A stretch of 64,000 nucleotides of DNA from Neoceratodus forsteri. Its lineage: Eukaryota > Chordata > Ceratodontiformes > Ceratodontidae. The notes beneath the pieces were generated by a model that was not told the origin of the DNA, did not search any database, and saw only the letters and a list, made by a program, of their open reading frames with translations. Location: positions 432,518,501-432,582,500 of the forward strand of contig CM028129.1 in NCBI GenBank assembly GCA_016271365.2. The letters are read 5' to 3'. A program made the position numbers and the translations under genes. The stretch's first letter is position 1. Every line of letters begins with the position of its first letter. Below are positions 54,746-64,000 of this stretch, in pieces.

Positions 54746-55470
54746 TATGAACAAATGTGCATAAACATCTCTTTCCCATTTTTCCATCCCTCATGTGGAG
54801 TTTTATTCTAAAGTTTATGACATTGGAAAAATAAACTTCATTGTAAAAGAGACACCGGTTCCATATCGGAAGGAAAGCGGAACATGCGCACATGCATGTC
54901 TGCATGATTTCCACCACATATTGCCAACAATAAAAATGTTTTAAGCCTTTTTGTGAAAAAAAGTGATTTATGAAAGTAATTCATGTTAGAATTGGTGGAA
55001 GGGGAACCCTTGCAATGCTCATGCTGAGTGAGCAAGGGTTTCCATAGTGACCGGGCCACACAGGGGGATGGCACTAGTGACGTAATCACGCCAACCCTGT
55101 GTGATCAATCTGTGACTCGACCCCCTCCACTCCTTCTCGAAGTAGGAGAGCTGATTTGAAAACTTTGTAGCATCCTGGATTAATGGAGGCAGACCAGTTT
55201 TGAAAAAGGACTTGGTAAACAAAGGGGGAGCTGCTTCTGAAAAGGGAAGGTCCCAATGGTACATGTGAGTTTAAACAAGAAGAGAAACTTAAAGTAATTT
55301 GTGAATTTAAGTGGAGAATAAACACAAAAAAAAATTGAAACTAATAGTAGGATTCACTGTCCTTTTAAGCAGGTATAACATCTTCAAAAGAAATGAGAAG
55401 GATGATATTTTAACCCAAATAGAGGTACAAAACCAGAATTGAACATAACAACTTAATAAAAAGGCACAAG
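54746..55470. other. Unassigned stretch
   Basis: No convincing coding or repeat signal. Minus-strand open frames here lack recognisable motifs. Confidence 0.35.
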
Positions 55471-57000
55471 GGGTCTATACATATTGGCTGGAGCAGTCTG
55501 GGTGTGGTTGCGCCCATGTTAGCTAGGTTGCACCTGCGCAAGTCCGAATTTGCGCCATTCTGCCATATTCAGCAGGAGGCAGTTGCACCCCCCAAGTCAA
55601 GCTGAGCAACAGCGCAATGCTAATGAAGGCATGCTGAACCGGAGGAGGAAGAACCATGCATAAACTGCACAGGCCGATATTCAGCGAGCTGTGCAGAGTT
55701 GTGCAGGCACAACCCCCAACCTGCGCCTGCACAACTTTGAACAAAAAAAAAAGGAGTAAGTCGAGGGCCACCCACAGGTGAGCTGCCGCATCGCAGGCCG
55801 AACACAGCAGCTGCCACCTGTGGGTGGCCCTCAACGTACTCCCTGTGCACCCCCTGCAGCCCAATCGCGGGCATATAGTAACCCTCCACCCCCTGACTGG
55901 CCCGATCGCAGGCATAAGTTTAAATATCCCCCCCCCCGATTGGCCCAATCGCGGGCAGAAGTTTAAACATCCCCCACCCCTGACTGGCCTGATCACGGGC
56001 ATAAGTGAAAAAAAAAAAAACACCCCACTAACCCGATCACGGGCAGAAAAGTTCAACCCCAAGAACATATCCCTGGTGGTCCAGTGGACCTCAAAGCCCG
56101 ATCGCGGGCAGAAAGAGTTCAAACCCCCAAGGACCTCCTACCCTGGTGATCTAGTAGCCCCCCACCCACCCGAAGCCTACCCGCTCCCCGTCAGCCAGCG
56201 GGCTGCAGCATCCCACCACCTGCCGCCCGCTGCTTCACGGACTGACTGCCAGTAGGGCTGCATGCCCATCAGTTGAACCAATGGGCATGCAGCCCTACCA
56301 GGCAGTCAGTCGGCGGGCGTGGGGTGGCAGGCAGGGATGCTGCCACCTGCCGCTGACGGGGAGCGGGTGGTGGGACCCATGGGTGGGAGGGGTAAATAAT
56401 AAATCACCAGGGTAGGTGGTCCTGGGGATTGAACTCTTTCTGCCCACGATCGGGCTTCGAGGTCCACTGGACCACCAGGGATATGTTCTTGGGGGTTGAA
56501 CTTTTCTGCCCGCGATCGCCTAGTGGGGTGGGTTTCTTTTTCACTTATGCCCACGATCGGGCCAGTCGGGGGTGGGGAGATGTTTAAACTTATGCCCGCA
56601 ATCGGGCTGCAGGGGGCGTCAGTCCCCAACGGCTGCTGCCTGGCAGGGAGCCAGGCGCAAGTCCTCAGGGATCGGTGCACCTGCATGCTAATGGCATGCA
56701 AATGGAGCCATAAATAGATGCAAATGGCCTCCCCCCACGCCTTGTATGAATTATGGCCCCATTTGCATGTCACCTTTTGAATATCAGAAATTTGCGCATG
56801 GCACAATGGTACTTGCGCCACCGCATCTTGAATGCTCCACTCTGACCACTTGTGGTGGCGCAAGTTCCACTGCTCCATGCACAGTGGCTGTGGCCAGGGG
56901 GTGATATTCAAAGGAGTACCTTAATAGCACAACTCCGTTGAATATTGTCCCGGCCACACCCCTGTGCAACTCTTTTGTGCAGTAACAGTCACTAGTACTA
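55471..57000. mobile_element. Large fold-back element
   Basis: Core arms 55,851-56,269 and 56,281-56,616 are inverted copies with about 11 bases between them. Each arm contains tandem units with GGCCCGATCGCGGGCA-like cores and CCCTGGTGGTCCAGTGGACC. The left arm has one extra unit. Outer parts (55,471-55,850 and 56,617-57,000) pair poorly but both carry GATATTCA...GTGC ends. A second perfect hairpin sits at 55,753-55,842, arms AGGGCCACCCACAGGTG. No transposase is present. The frames seen here are repeat by-products. A half-copy lies at 22.4-23.2 kb. Confidence 0.78.
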
Positions 57001-57430
57001 GTACCAGTAAAGATGCCATAAAGAAGTACAAAAATTACACAGCTGCAGTGGATAGCAGGTTCACATTGCTAAAATTATTATGTGACACAATAAAAGGTGT
57101 CTGATTTGATGACACATGTCACATACATACACACACACACTAAGTAATACATAGCAAATTGAAAACTTCAGTAATATAATTACATATTTAAACAAACTAA
57201 AATTATGCACTGCTGCACCTCAACAATCAGCAAAAAAATGGCAAGAATTATTGAAAATATTACTGTGTGTACATTAACACAGTTATACAAGAAAAAATAT
57301 CACCAAAACAGAAAGCACTGTCTTTTTCTCCAAGTTAATCTACCTACACCACAGATACGCCCCTCCCCCAATGCACACTTACACTGTCTCTCAATACACA
57401 GACTGAATGTTGTACATTAACATTCAAAAT
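57001..57430. other. Unassigned AT-rich stretch
   Basis: Contains a short (AC)n run near 57,130. No ORF or palindrome of note. Confidence 0.4.
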
Positions 57431-57708
57431 CCACACACAAACAATAAACGCTCGATGAGATGAGCACAGGAGGGGTTCCTATAATCGATGAACTAAAGTT
57501 TCAGCAAAAAAATGACTCAAACAAGCTTTTTTAGCAGCTTTTAGAAAGTTTGAATCGCAGAGAGCCCTCAGAGCAGACTGCCTCCTACAGCTTCCTACAC
57601 ACACTACCCCCAAACTGAAACTGTGCAGAACAATCTAGAGCCCATGTGACTTGAAATCCTATGAATCACTGCAAAATTCGCCTTTGGAGCACAAAAACAA
57701 TGTGAAGT

Positions 57709-57820
57709 GAGTCGAAGTACATTGTTTTCAATGTACTTTGTCTTAAGAATTGGTGGAGTAGTGGTTTGGGAAGGCGGAGTAACACAAAGTCATTGTTTTC
57801 AATGGACTTCGTGTTACTCA
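57709..57820. repeat. Two palindromes with one common core
   Basis: The first is CGAAGTACATTG-TTTT-CAATGTACTTTG (57,713-57,740). The second is AACACAAAGTCATTG-TTTT-CAATGGACTTCGTGTT (57,780-57,815). Both share the centre CATTGTTTTCAATG. They lie in a region with several CTTCG and CGAAGT words, suggesting a degenerate palindromic MITE. Confidence 0.6.
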
Positions 57821-57964
57821 TTATAACATGAAGTACTCCACTTCGCGTTGCAGAGAACTCCGCGAATTCACCTTCACTCCGTGAATCACTTCGTGGAGCA
57901 AATTGAGGTCACTTCGTCCATCTCTACCGGGGAGTCCCAAGTCCCTACGAGGAGGAGACAGCTG

Positions 57965-58085
57965 CCTTGCAGTGGCTTGATTTCACTCAATTTCACTCCT
58001 TGCCCTCCCCCTTGGCTGATCCTCAACAGTCCAGGTTCGTTCCTGAACCCGAGTCACTGGCGTCTTCTAAGGTTTTTACAGGCAA
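57965..58085 (-). mobile_element. SINE-C fragment
   Basis: The stretch CCAGGTTCGTTCCTGAACCC followed by GAGTCACTGGCG aligns with the reverse-complement head of SINE-C at 62,590-62,620 and 63,180-63,210. Only about 100 bases are recognisable. Confidence 0.45.
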
Positions 58086-58160
58086 AGCCTGCAAAAACAA
58101 GAAAGATATAGGGTTGGGAGTAGTGGTGGTGATAAAATGTTTGTTGGGTGATTACATGTA

Positions 58161-58982
58161 CAGTGCAAGCCGCTTATAACGGGCACATCTGTGCAAGCAG
58201 ATTTTGCCCTTTATAGGGAGTGGGCGCTGTAACCAAAAACAGTCTTTTTTTTCATTAAAATCAAGGCACTGGTACTGTACTGGTTGCTTTTACAGCCTCC
58301 ATTAAGCACAAAACCTCCCCCAATTCATTCCTTCATTCTGCAGGCAGATCCCATTGTGTACTAAAGCTGCATGATGTCAGGGCGGACTGAGTTCAACAGT
58401 AGCATTGACCTTACTGCACTCCCCACAAGCTTCGATTCACTCAGCATTTGAAATTTGTCACTGAGAGCGGGGAATTCAGTTAGAGAAATTGGCGCTGCAA
58501 GAACTCAGAGGGAAAGCAGAGGGAGCTGTTCTGTCATGATGTAGCCAGGGAGAGCAAAAACAGTCTAGTGAAGGAGTCGGCAGGCAGTTGAGTGGTACAG
58601 TACAGAATGAGACTACTGCACGCATTCAGGTATTAGTGAGTAGTTCAGATTTCACAAAGAAGAATGTGCAGCGAAGGGAAAAAAACTGTAGACTGTAGAC
58701 CGTGGCAATAACATTCTGTGCCCTTTCTATTTGGACTGATTAACCGCTAATTAGCTACTAAGTATTGTCTGTTCACACTTTGGCAAGGTTGGCAAACTGC
58801 ATGCCAACATGTGAACTGACAATAATTAGCGGCTAATCTGCCTGATATAGAAGGTGGGTAAGGAATACTATAAACATAATTTTTAACATTAGAGCCTATG
58901 ACAATGGCAAATGGTAAATGAGATTTGCCCGGTTAAACCAATTGCCTGTCTAAAACGAGGACGGTATAAGTGGCATGGACTG
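58161..58982. mobile_element. Non-autonomous pogo/Tigger element (822 bp)
   Basis: The left terminus CAGTGCAAGCCGCTTATAAC follows TA. The right terminus GGTATAAGTGGCATGGACTG is its imperfect reverse complement and is followed by TG, a probable mutated TA. The interior has no transposase. A hairpin lies inside at 58,738-58,850 (TTAACCGCTAATTA and AATTAGCGGCTAA, with TGTTCAC/GTGAAC). The left terminus matches the pogo transposase remnant at 52,630, so that family probably mobilised it. Confidence 0.75.
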
Positions 58983-59182
58983 TGCAAGATGGACGTGTAT
59001 GTAGATGAAACTGTTCTACACATTGGTTAAATTGCCTGCAGGAAGACCATATTTCAAAAAATGTTTTTAAAATAAAAAAAAAAATCCTGGTCGCTGATTA
59101 GTCCTGAGCCAGTTACATGACAGTAAAGGTTTTTGGACAATTGACTAGTTTCAAACTAAAACTGGTGAATAGTTCCTAGACT

Positions 59183-59209
59183 GGGCAATAGTCTGAAAGA
59201 CTATTGCCC
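59183..59209. repeat. Perfect 12-bp hairpin
   Basis: GGGCAATAGTCT, loop GAA, then AGACTATTGCCC. No promoter or neighbouring repeat explains it. Confidence 0.85.
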
Positions 59210-60137
59210 ACTAAATCTGACTTTACACAATGGACAAGTCAATACAGCGTAAATGCTTCTTTCTGATTGGCTGGCTGGAACCTTGCCAGTGTTATAAATC
59301 CTTCAATGTACCAGTGCAAAAAGGTGCCAGTCGCCAGTCTGCCGTATAAAGAGCTATCCTGAAAATCACTCCAACCATCACCACCCCAAGACTGGCAAAG
59401 ATGTCAATGGAAGGCAAGCCATTTCATCACATTGCATCTCCGCTAAACAGCGGCAATCAATCAGACAAAACCAAAACCCATATCAGGACCAAAACTGTGT
59501 CCCCCCACTCGAGTTTTTTTTTCTAGCTAGTTTCCCCTTAACCACTTCCTCACAACTCACTTTTTTCACTTTTCTGTTTCACTATCGCCACTGCTTCTTT
59601 CCAATGTCCCCCCAAATCATCACAGCTGGAAAAAACTCACTGAACAGTGTTACACTCTAAAAAAATCTCAATGTCCCCATTTAAAAAAAAAGTAATTTAG
59701 TCAGAATTATAAAAAAAAAAATAGCACTTCAACAGCGACGGCTCTCGGAAACAGACTGTTAGGTATGGCAGCCATCAATTTTGACGAAGCCCACATGCAG
59801 AACTACGCTCCTCACTACACATTGCAGTCCAAAGTCTCTCATCATCAGAGAGAAAAAAAAATCCTTAACGCTGTTAATACTTTTGCCAACTGCAGCCCCT
59901 TACTGAAGTAAAACAAACAAACAAACAAAAATCTCCAGATTCAGTGCCAGCTATCATTTACAAGATAGGGCTGAGTTGATGTTGCCTCTAAAGCTACTGT
60001 ATTCTGGCTATCAACGGAGAACTATTTTTTTTCCAGCTCAACAATAAATAAAATAAAATGATTTAAAATGACAAAAAAATGTAATTTTCTCTTTTAATTT
60101 TTTTTTTTTCAAAAATTGAAGGGGAGCATTCTATAAT
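59210..60137. other. Unassigned stretch
   Basis: Several A and T runs, no ORF or palindrome that I can support. Confidence 0.4.
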
Positions 60138-60281
60138 TGCAATATACCACTCCAGGGTGTGGGTGTATGGCAGGATTTACCACTTCTGGTGTGGTTTACT
60201 CACTCGGCCTGTGGCCTCATGATCAAACCACACCAGGCGTGGTAAATCCTGCCATATACACACATTCTGTCATGGTATATT
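60138..60281. mobile_element. Palindromic MITE (144 bp)
   Basis: Arms of about 60 bases: GCAATATACCACTCCAGGGT at the left pairs with the right end CATGGTATATTGC, and ATGGCAGGATTTACCAC with GTGGTAAATCCTGCCAT. The loop near 60,208 holds GGCCTGTGGCC. Pairing is nearly complete over the inner 35 bases. Confidence 0.8.
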
Positions 60282-60649
60282 GCTTAAATCCCCCTCACCA
60301 TGACCCCATTCAGCCTTCCTCACATGTACTGTACTCCAAAATGGTGTCAGTTCCTTGTGGCTCGACCCCTGCCATGTACCCACTTCTACTGGTATTACTA
60401 TTCCCTCCAGCACACTTCCCATTAAACATTTTTACCTAGTAGTCCAGTTGTCCAACCAATTAAAATAATTACCTTCCCCCGCCTTTTGCTCTAACTGTAA
60501 CAACAGCCCTAACTTACTATGCTTTGTCCCCATTAGTATTGCATGGTCCTTGTGGCAGAGAGACATGGAGATTGAATGGCTCAAAGAGAAGGCACAGCAC
60601 CAGGACTTACTGGCTCAGGCTCTGTGCCTGACAGCTTCATAGATTGGGC

Positions 60650-61100
60650 TGTCAGTGCAGCTCCAGAAGCAGAAATTGAACATGCTGAGAGAATAAAAAT
60701 TCCTTATTTGTTTTCATGCTCCCATCTCCATTTGAATACTTTATGGGGGCCAGGGCAACAAACAAGTTACAGTACCAGTGCGACTCTGGTTGCAGAAAAA
60801 TATAAAAAAATGCAATTTTTTTTTCGTGCTTCCCAGACCACTTTGTCCACTCTGTGGGGGACGGGAGACCAGTTACGTTAGGATATTAGTACAACTCCAG
60901 TCACAGAGAGTTAAAAAAAAAAAAGAGGCATACTTTACTGTCGCACTGCTCAGCTCCATTTGGCCACTTTACAGGGGCTGGGTAAGCAAATGATTTACTT
61001 TCACTGCATGTCTGGAAGAAAGTAGGCATGCAGCTGAGATGATTTTAAAAGAAACCAACAGCAGCTTGGATTTGATTGCGTTCCCTGGTCCCACATAGCC
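60650..61100 (+). repeat. Diverged tandem repeat, about 115-bp period
   Basis: Three to four units share (A)GT(G/A)CAGCTCCAG, an A-rich run, then CCA(T/C)(T)TTG...ACTTTA(T/C)(A/G)GGGG and an acid-rich GGGCAACAAA-like end. Starts lie near 60,655, 60,775, 60,888 and 61,000. Homology between units is modest. Confidence 0.5.
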
Positions 61101-61374
61101 AGCTTGGGGGGAGCCAGGTGAGCAAAGCAATCAGTACTGTGCGAGCAAAGAAAATCATTCAGGACTACCCAGGAGGACTGCACTACTGGGCAGAGATACA
61201 GAAAGTAAGGCTGCACCAGGATGTTTTTCTTCTTTTACACCAAGCCAAATGTAAGAGGTAGCTGCAAGGTGCTGGCCACAACAGGGAGGCTATTGTCTGT
61301 CCAGGTGACACCAGTGAGTGGGGCACTGCACCATTTAAAGGGAAACACAGGTTAGTATACCGAGCTGGACTCTC

Positions 61375-61960
61375 CTTTCCTGGGTGGGCCAGTGGGGTGT
61401 GGGGCACAATGCAGAGGCATCCTGTCCTGGTCCCAGAGAGAGAATGATACATGCTCCAATGCACAGAGTTGTATCCTGAGCTGACTCCCCTGTCCTGGGC
61501 TAGTGTGGTGTGGGGCACAAAACAGAGGCATCATATCCTGATACAGCGTGGAAGTGTGAGGAGTGCTCCTCTGCGCCACCCCATGGGAAACATAAGCTTG
61601 TAGCCTGAACCCAAATTCCTTGGTCTGGGTCAAATTGTTATAGGTTACAATGCAGAGACATCAACTTCTGATCCCAAGGGAGGATTGTGTGTGCTCCACT
61701 GCATAACCCCATGGGAAGCATGGGTTTGTATCCTGAACCTGACTTCCCTGTCCTTGGCCAGTGGAGCGTGGGGTGCAGTATGGAAGCTTCATGTCCTGAT
61801 CCATGGGGAGGGTGATGTGTGTTGCACTGACCTATCCCATGGGAGACACAGGTTCATATCTTGAGCCCAAATCCCCTGTCCTGGGCCAGTGGGGTGTGAG
61901 GCACAATGCACAAGCATCATGTCCTGATCCAAGGGGTGGGGTTGATGTGTACTCTGATGC
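61375..61960 (+). repeat. Minisatellite, five units of 115-130 bp
   Basis: Each unit begins with CCTGTCCTGGGCCAGTGGGG or a variant, at about 61,375, 61,489, 61,617, 61,747 and 61,874. Each contains CACAATGCAGAGGCATCATG and TCCTGATC. Open frames on both strands here are by-products of the repeat. Confidence 0.85.
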
Positions 61961-62307
61961 TTAAATGGAGTGCATCCTATGATGTCATAGGTGACCACAA
62001 GATGTTAGCCAACACCCACCAGTTAGAGTGCTTGGCCAAGGGGCGTAGTCTTTGCCAGGGAGTTGGGAGAGTAAAGAGTCTGAAAACCATCACTCCAGTG
62101 AATATGACAGTACCAGTATCCACCCACCACTGATGCCACAGAACCACCACTTTTATTATTATTGTTCCTCCTCTGTGGCTAATAGAATGAGGGGTGTATG
62201 TCAGGGCCACACTGCTGGGGAGGGGTGAAAGTTAATAAAATTAGTGTAGCACCAGGTTGTGCAATTGAGAATGAAGGGGTGTCTCTTAGAGTGCCAGGGA
62301 CATGATT

Positions 62308-62675
62308 GTTTTTTCCATATACAGTTTCTGGATTTTTACGGGTTTTCTCCCAGCCTCTACACCCATGCATCCCCAACATAGTGCGTGCATGTGGAGGCAC
62401 ACACATGCATTCCATTTGGGACACCCCTCACTTCCAGTCATGCTGTTAACCACCTGCGCTGGCACCGAACCTCCATTTGGTGATGGCGGGACTACAGGTG
62501 AGTGACCCCACCCCTTACCTGGGAGAGAAGAGCCAACACTCGATCCTGCTCCCACCCTACACTCTCCATGTTGGCACCCCAGTGACCCAAGGTCATTCCT
62601 GAACCCGGGTTGTCAGTGTAACATGAGGTGTGATGTCCAGAGCCTCAACCCTCAGTGCCACCGGGCCGGCCTTAA
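62308..62675 (-). mobile_element. SINE-C copy 4, shortened
   Basis: Minus-strand orientation: the head is at the right (CCCTCAGTGCCACCGGGCC, CTGAACCCGGGTTGTCAG) and the A-rich tail at the left (GTTTTTTCC on plus). GGACATGATT at 62,298-62,307 and 62,676-62,685 flanks it as a 10-bp duplication. It is shorter than the 570-576-bp full-length copies. Confidence 0.72.
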
Positions 62676-62685
62676 GGACATGATT

Positions 62686-63255
62686 TTTTTTTTCCTTTTT
62701 TAGCTATCAGTTTATGCTCCTTGTTTCTCTGGCCATATCTCTGCAGGGAGCCCCCAGTCCCATCCCCCGATGTTCACCAGCTGGTGCTGACCTATACCCC
62801 CATGGCTTCCCCCCTCAATGGGACTCCTCAACACCAGTCAAAGACCGTATCCAGTCACCAGTGCCATGGCTATTTGGGGGCAGGACCTGCGAGGTGCCCT
62901 CCATCATCTACCAAAGCAATTATTTTCTCCTCCTAATGTACTTCCCTCAGAGGCAGAACATACAGTGATGCCAGGGGTTGCAATGCGCATGCTCCAGTGC
63001 ATGCTCTCCAAGCATCTTCCCCATCTCTGCTCATGTTGGCAGCATCAGCATGCTGACCCCAGCCTCCACTAGGGGCCAGGCATTCACTGACCACTGATGT
63101 CCCCCCTCCCCAGAGAAGGAGAGCAGTCACTGGGATGCTTGATCCTTCTCCTCCCCTGCCAACCCCCGGTGGCCCACACTCATTCCCGAACACGGGTCAC
63201 CAATGTGGCGTGGGGTGTGGCATCCAGCGCTTCAACCCTCAGTGCCACCAGGCCG
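62686..63255 (-). mobile_element. SINE-C copy 5 (570 bp), stacked on copy 4
   Basis: The head at the right (CCCTCAGTGCCACCAGGCCG, CGAACACGGGTCACCAATG) and the poly(T) left end (TTTTTTTTCCTTTTTT) define a full-length minus copy. GGACATGATT recurs at 62,676-62,685 and 63,256-63,265. Its length agrees with copy 1. Confidence 0.75.
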
Positions 63256-63265
63256 GGACATGATT

Positions 63266-64000
63266 TTAAAAGGCACCGTTAGATCGACACATGGTGCAGT
63301 GAACTGCTGGCTGTTCCAAACTCAGGTGCAACAGGGACCCTGCACCTGATTTTACAAAAAGTGGGGTCCAAGTGCCAAAGTCCCCAGGTTTGCTGCAAGC
63401 TGACAGCTGCACTGAAAAACCAGTGCATGTGGGACTAGGTTGCAGCAACAGGGGACAGTCTTCTTGGTGGCTGGTAGGTCATCCTGGGCATGCCCTGGCT
63501 CGTGGGGGGGTGACAGGAGGCCTGATTGGGTGAGGGGTGGCATCTGCCCCCAACTGCAGAAAAAAAAAACATAACCACCACCTGCAGTGCAGGTCTGTGG
63601 GGGTGCAGATGCAGCAGCACCACTTTGGGGGCCAAGGGGTCTCAGGCTCATACCTGCCATGGCCACCAACCCCTTCAGCAGTAGTCTGGCAGGTGTCAGG
63701 GGCTCTGTCGGCACCTTCTCCAGGGGATGCACAGGATCACCCCCTACCCAGCGATGTCTCCAGGAGTGGTGCACAGCGGGTTAGACCAGACCCAGGCTCC
63801 ATGCACCCATAGGGAGGCTTGCAAAATCCCACTTTAGAGGATATTACAGTGCTACACCAGTGCAAGCCCCCTTCTGCCATGGTGCACTGGTGTGGCCATT
63901 GCAAGGATGGTGCAAGTCTGGTTGGTGCAGGCAGTCTCCCCAGTGGTGCAGGGTACCTTCTAATATCAGGATTGGCACAAGGTGTGGCTCAAGGAGCCCA
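63266..64000. other. Unassigned GC-rich end of the window
   Basis: Open frames are present on both strands, but they overlap one another and lack motifs. Short words such as GGTGCA and CCAGTG recur. I cannot assign this stretch. Confidence 0.35.

Noticed and set aside
55523..56911. About 200-codon minus ORFs
   Set aside because: Both traverse the fold-back palindrome and translate the same repeat units from opposite arms.
60650..61960. CRISPR-like array
   Set aside because: Units are tandem without unique spacers, and the context is a vertebrate repeat mosaic.

Overview
This window looks like intergenic DNA from a large, repeat-rich vertebrate genome. I see no host protein-coding gene, no rRNA, no intact tRNA gene and no CRISPR array. 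Nearly everything readable is decayed transposable elements. The mixture is L1, Tx1-type L1, CR1, L2/Rex1-like LINEs, an EN-RT LINE with a Cys-rich C-terminus, a Penelope-like element, tRNA-derived and CORE SINEs, solo LTRs, pogo/Tigger and hAT remnants, and palindromic MITEs. That combination fits an amphibian or lungfish-like genome best; this is inference, and no diagnostic host gene is present.

The layout is a set of Russian dolls. The oldest visible element is L1-3 (minus strand). Its pieces lie at 47.7-45.0 kb, 19.15-19.05 kb and 18.6-17.9 kb. L1-2 (19,146-44,965, minus, 11-bp target-site duplication AAAAGAGTGAT) and L1-1 (about 936-17,893, minus) both split it. L1-1 is itself split by a CR1 (13.9-16.6 kb), a CORE-SINE (12.86-13.1 kb) and a LINE-tailed SINE. 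That SINE was split by a Tx1-type LINE (3,021-10,348), whose ORF1 holds a Rex1/L2-like LINE (7.85-9.06 kb).

L1-2 contains, from left to right: a solo LTR (20,103-21,232); half of a fold-back element (22.4-23.2 kb); a LINE whose ORF begins with a 2A-like ribosome-skipping motif (23.4-27.0 kb); an 11-kb LINE block (28,803-39,936) that itself holds a Rex1-like LINE (33,435-36,254) and a young 576-bp SINE; a second copy of that SINE; and a CR1 (41.3-44.2 kb). In several places removing an insert restores the host element's reading frame, so the junctions are known nearly to the base.

From 45 to 64 kb the sequence is a mosaic of shorter elements. These are a multimeric tRNA-SINE insertion, a second solo LTR (46,137-47,311), a hAT-like transposase remnant, three hairpins within 560 bp, a MITE pair with shared termini, a plus-strand L1 fragment, a pogo-like transposase 3' end, a Penelope GIY-YIG end with tandem 3' repeats, a large fold-back palindrome (core 55,851-56,616), a non-autonomous pogo element (58,161-58,982), minisatellites, and two SINE copies stacked in one target site (62,298-63,265).

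The elements do not form a pathway. They are linked by parasitism: SINE tails match LINE 3' ends present in the same window, and each insertion dates its host. All coding regions carry stops or frameshifts and are treated as pseudogenes.
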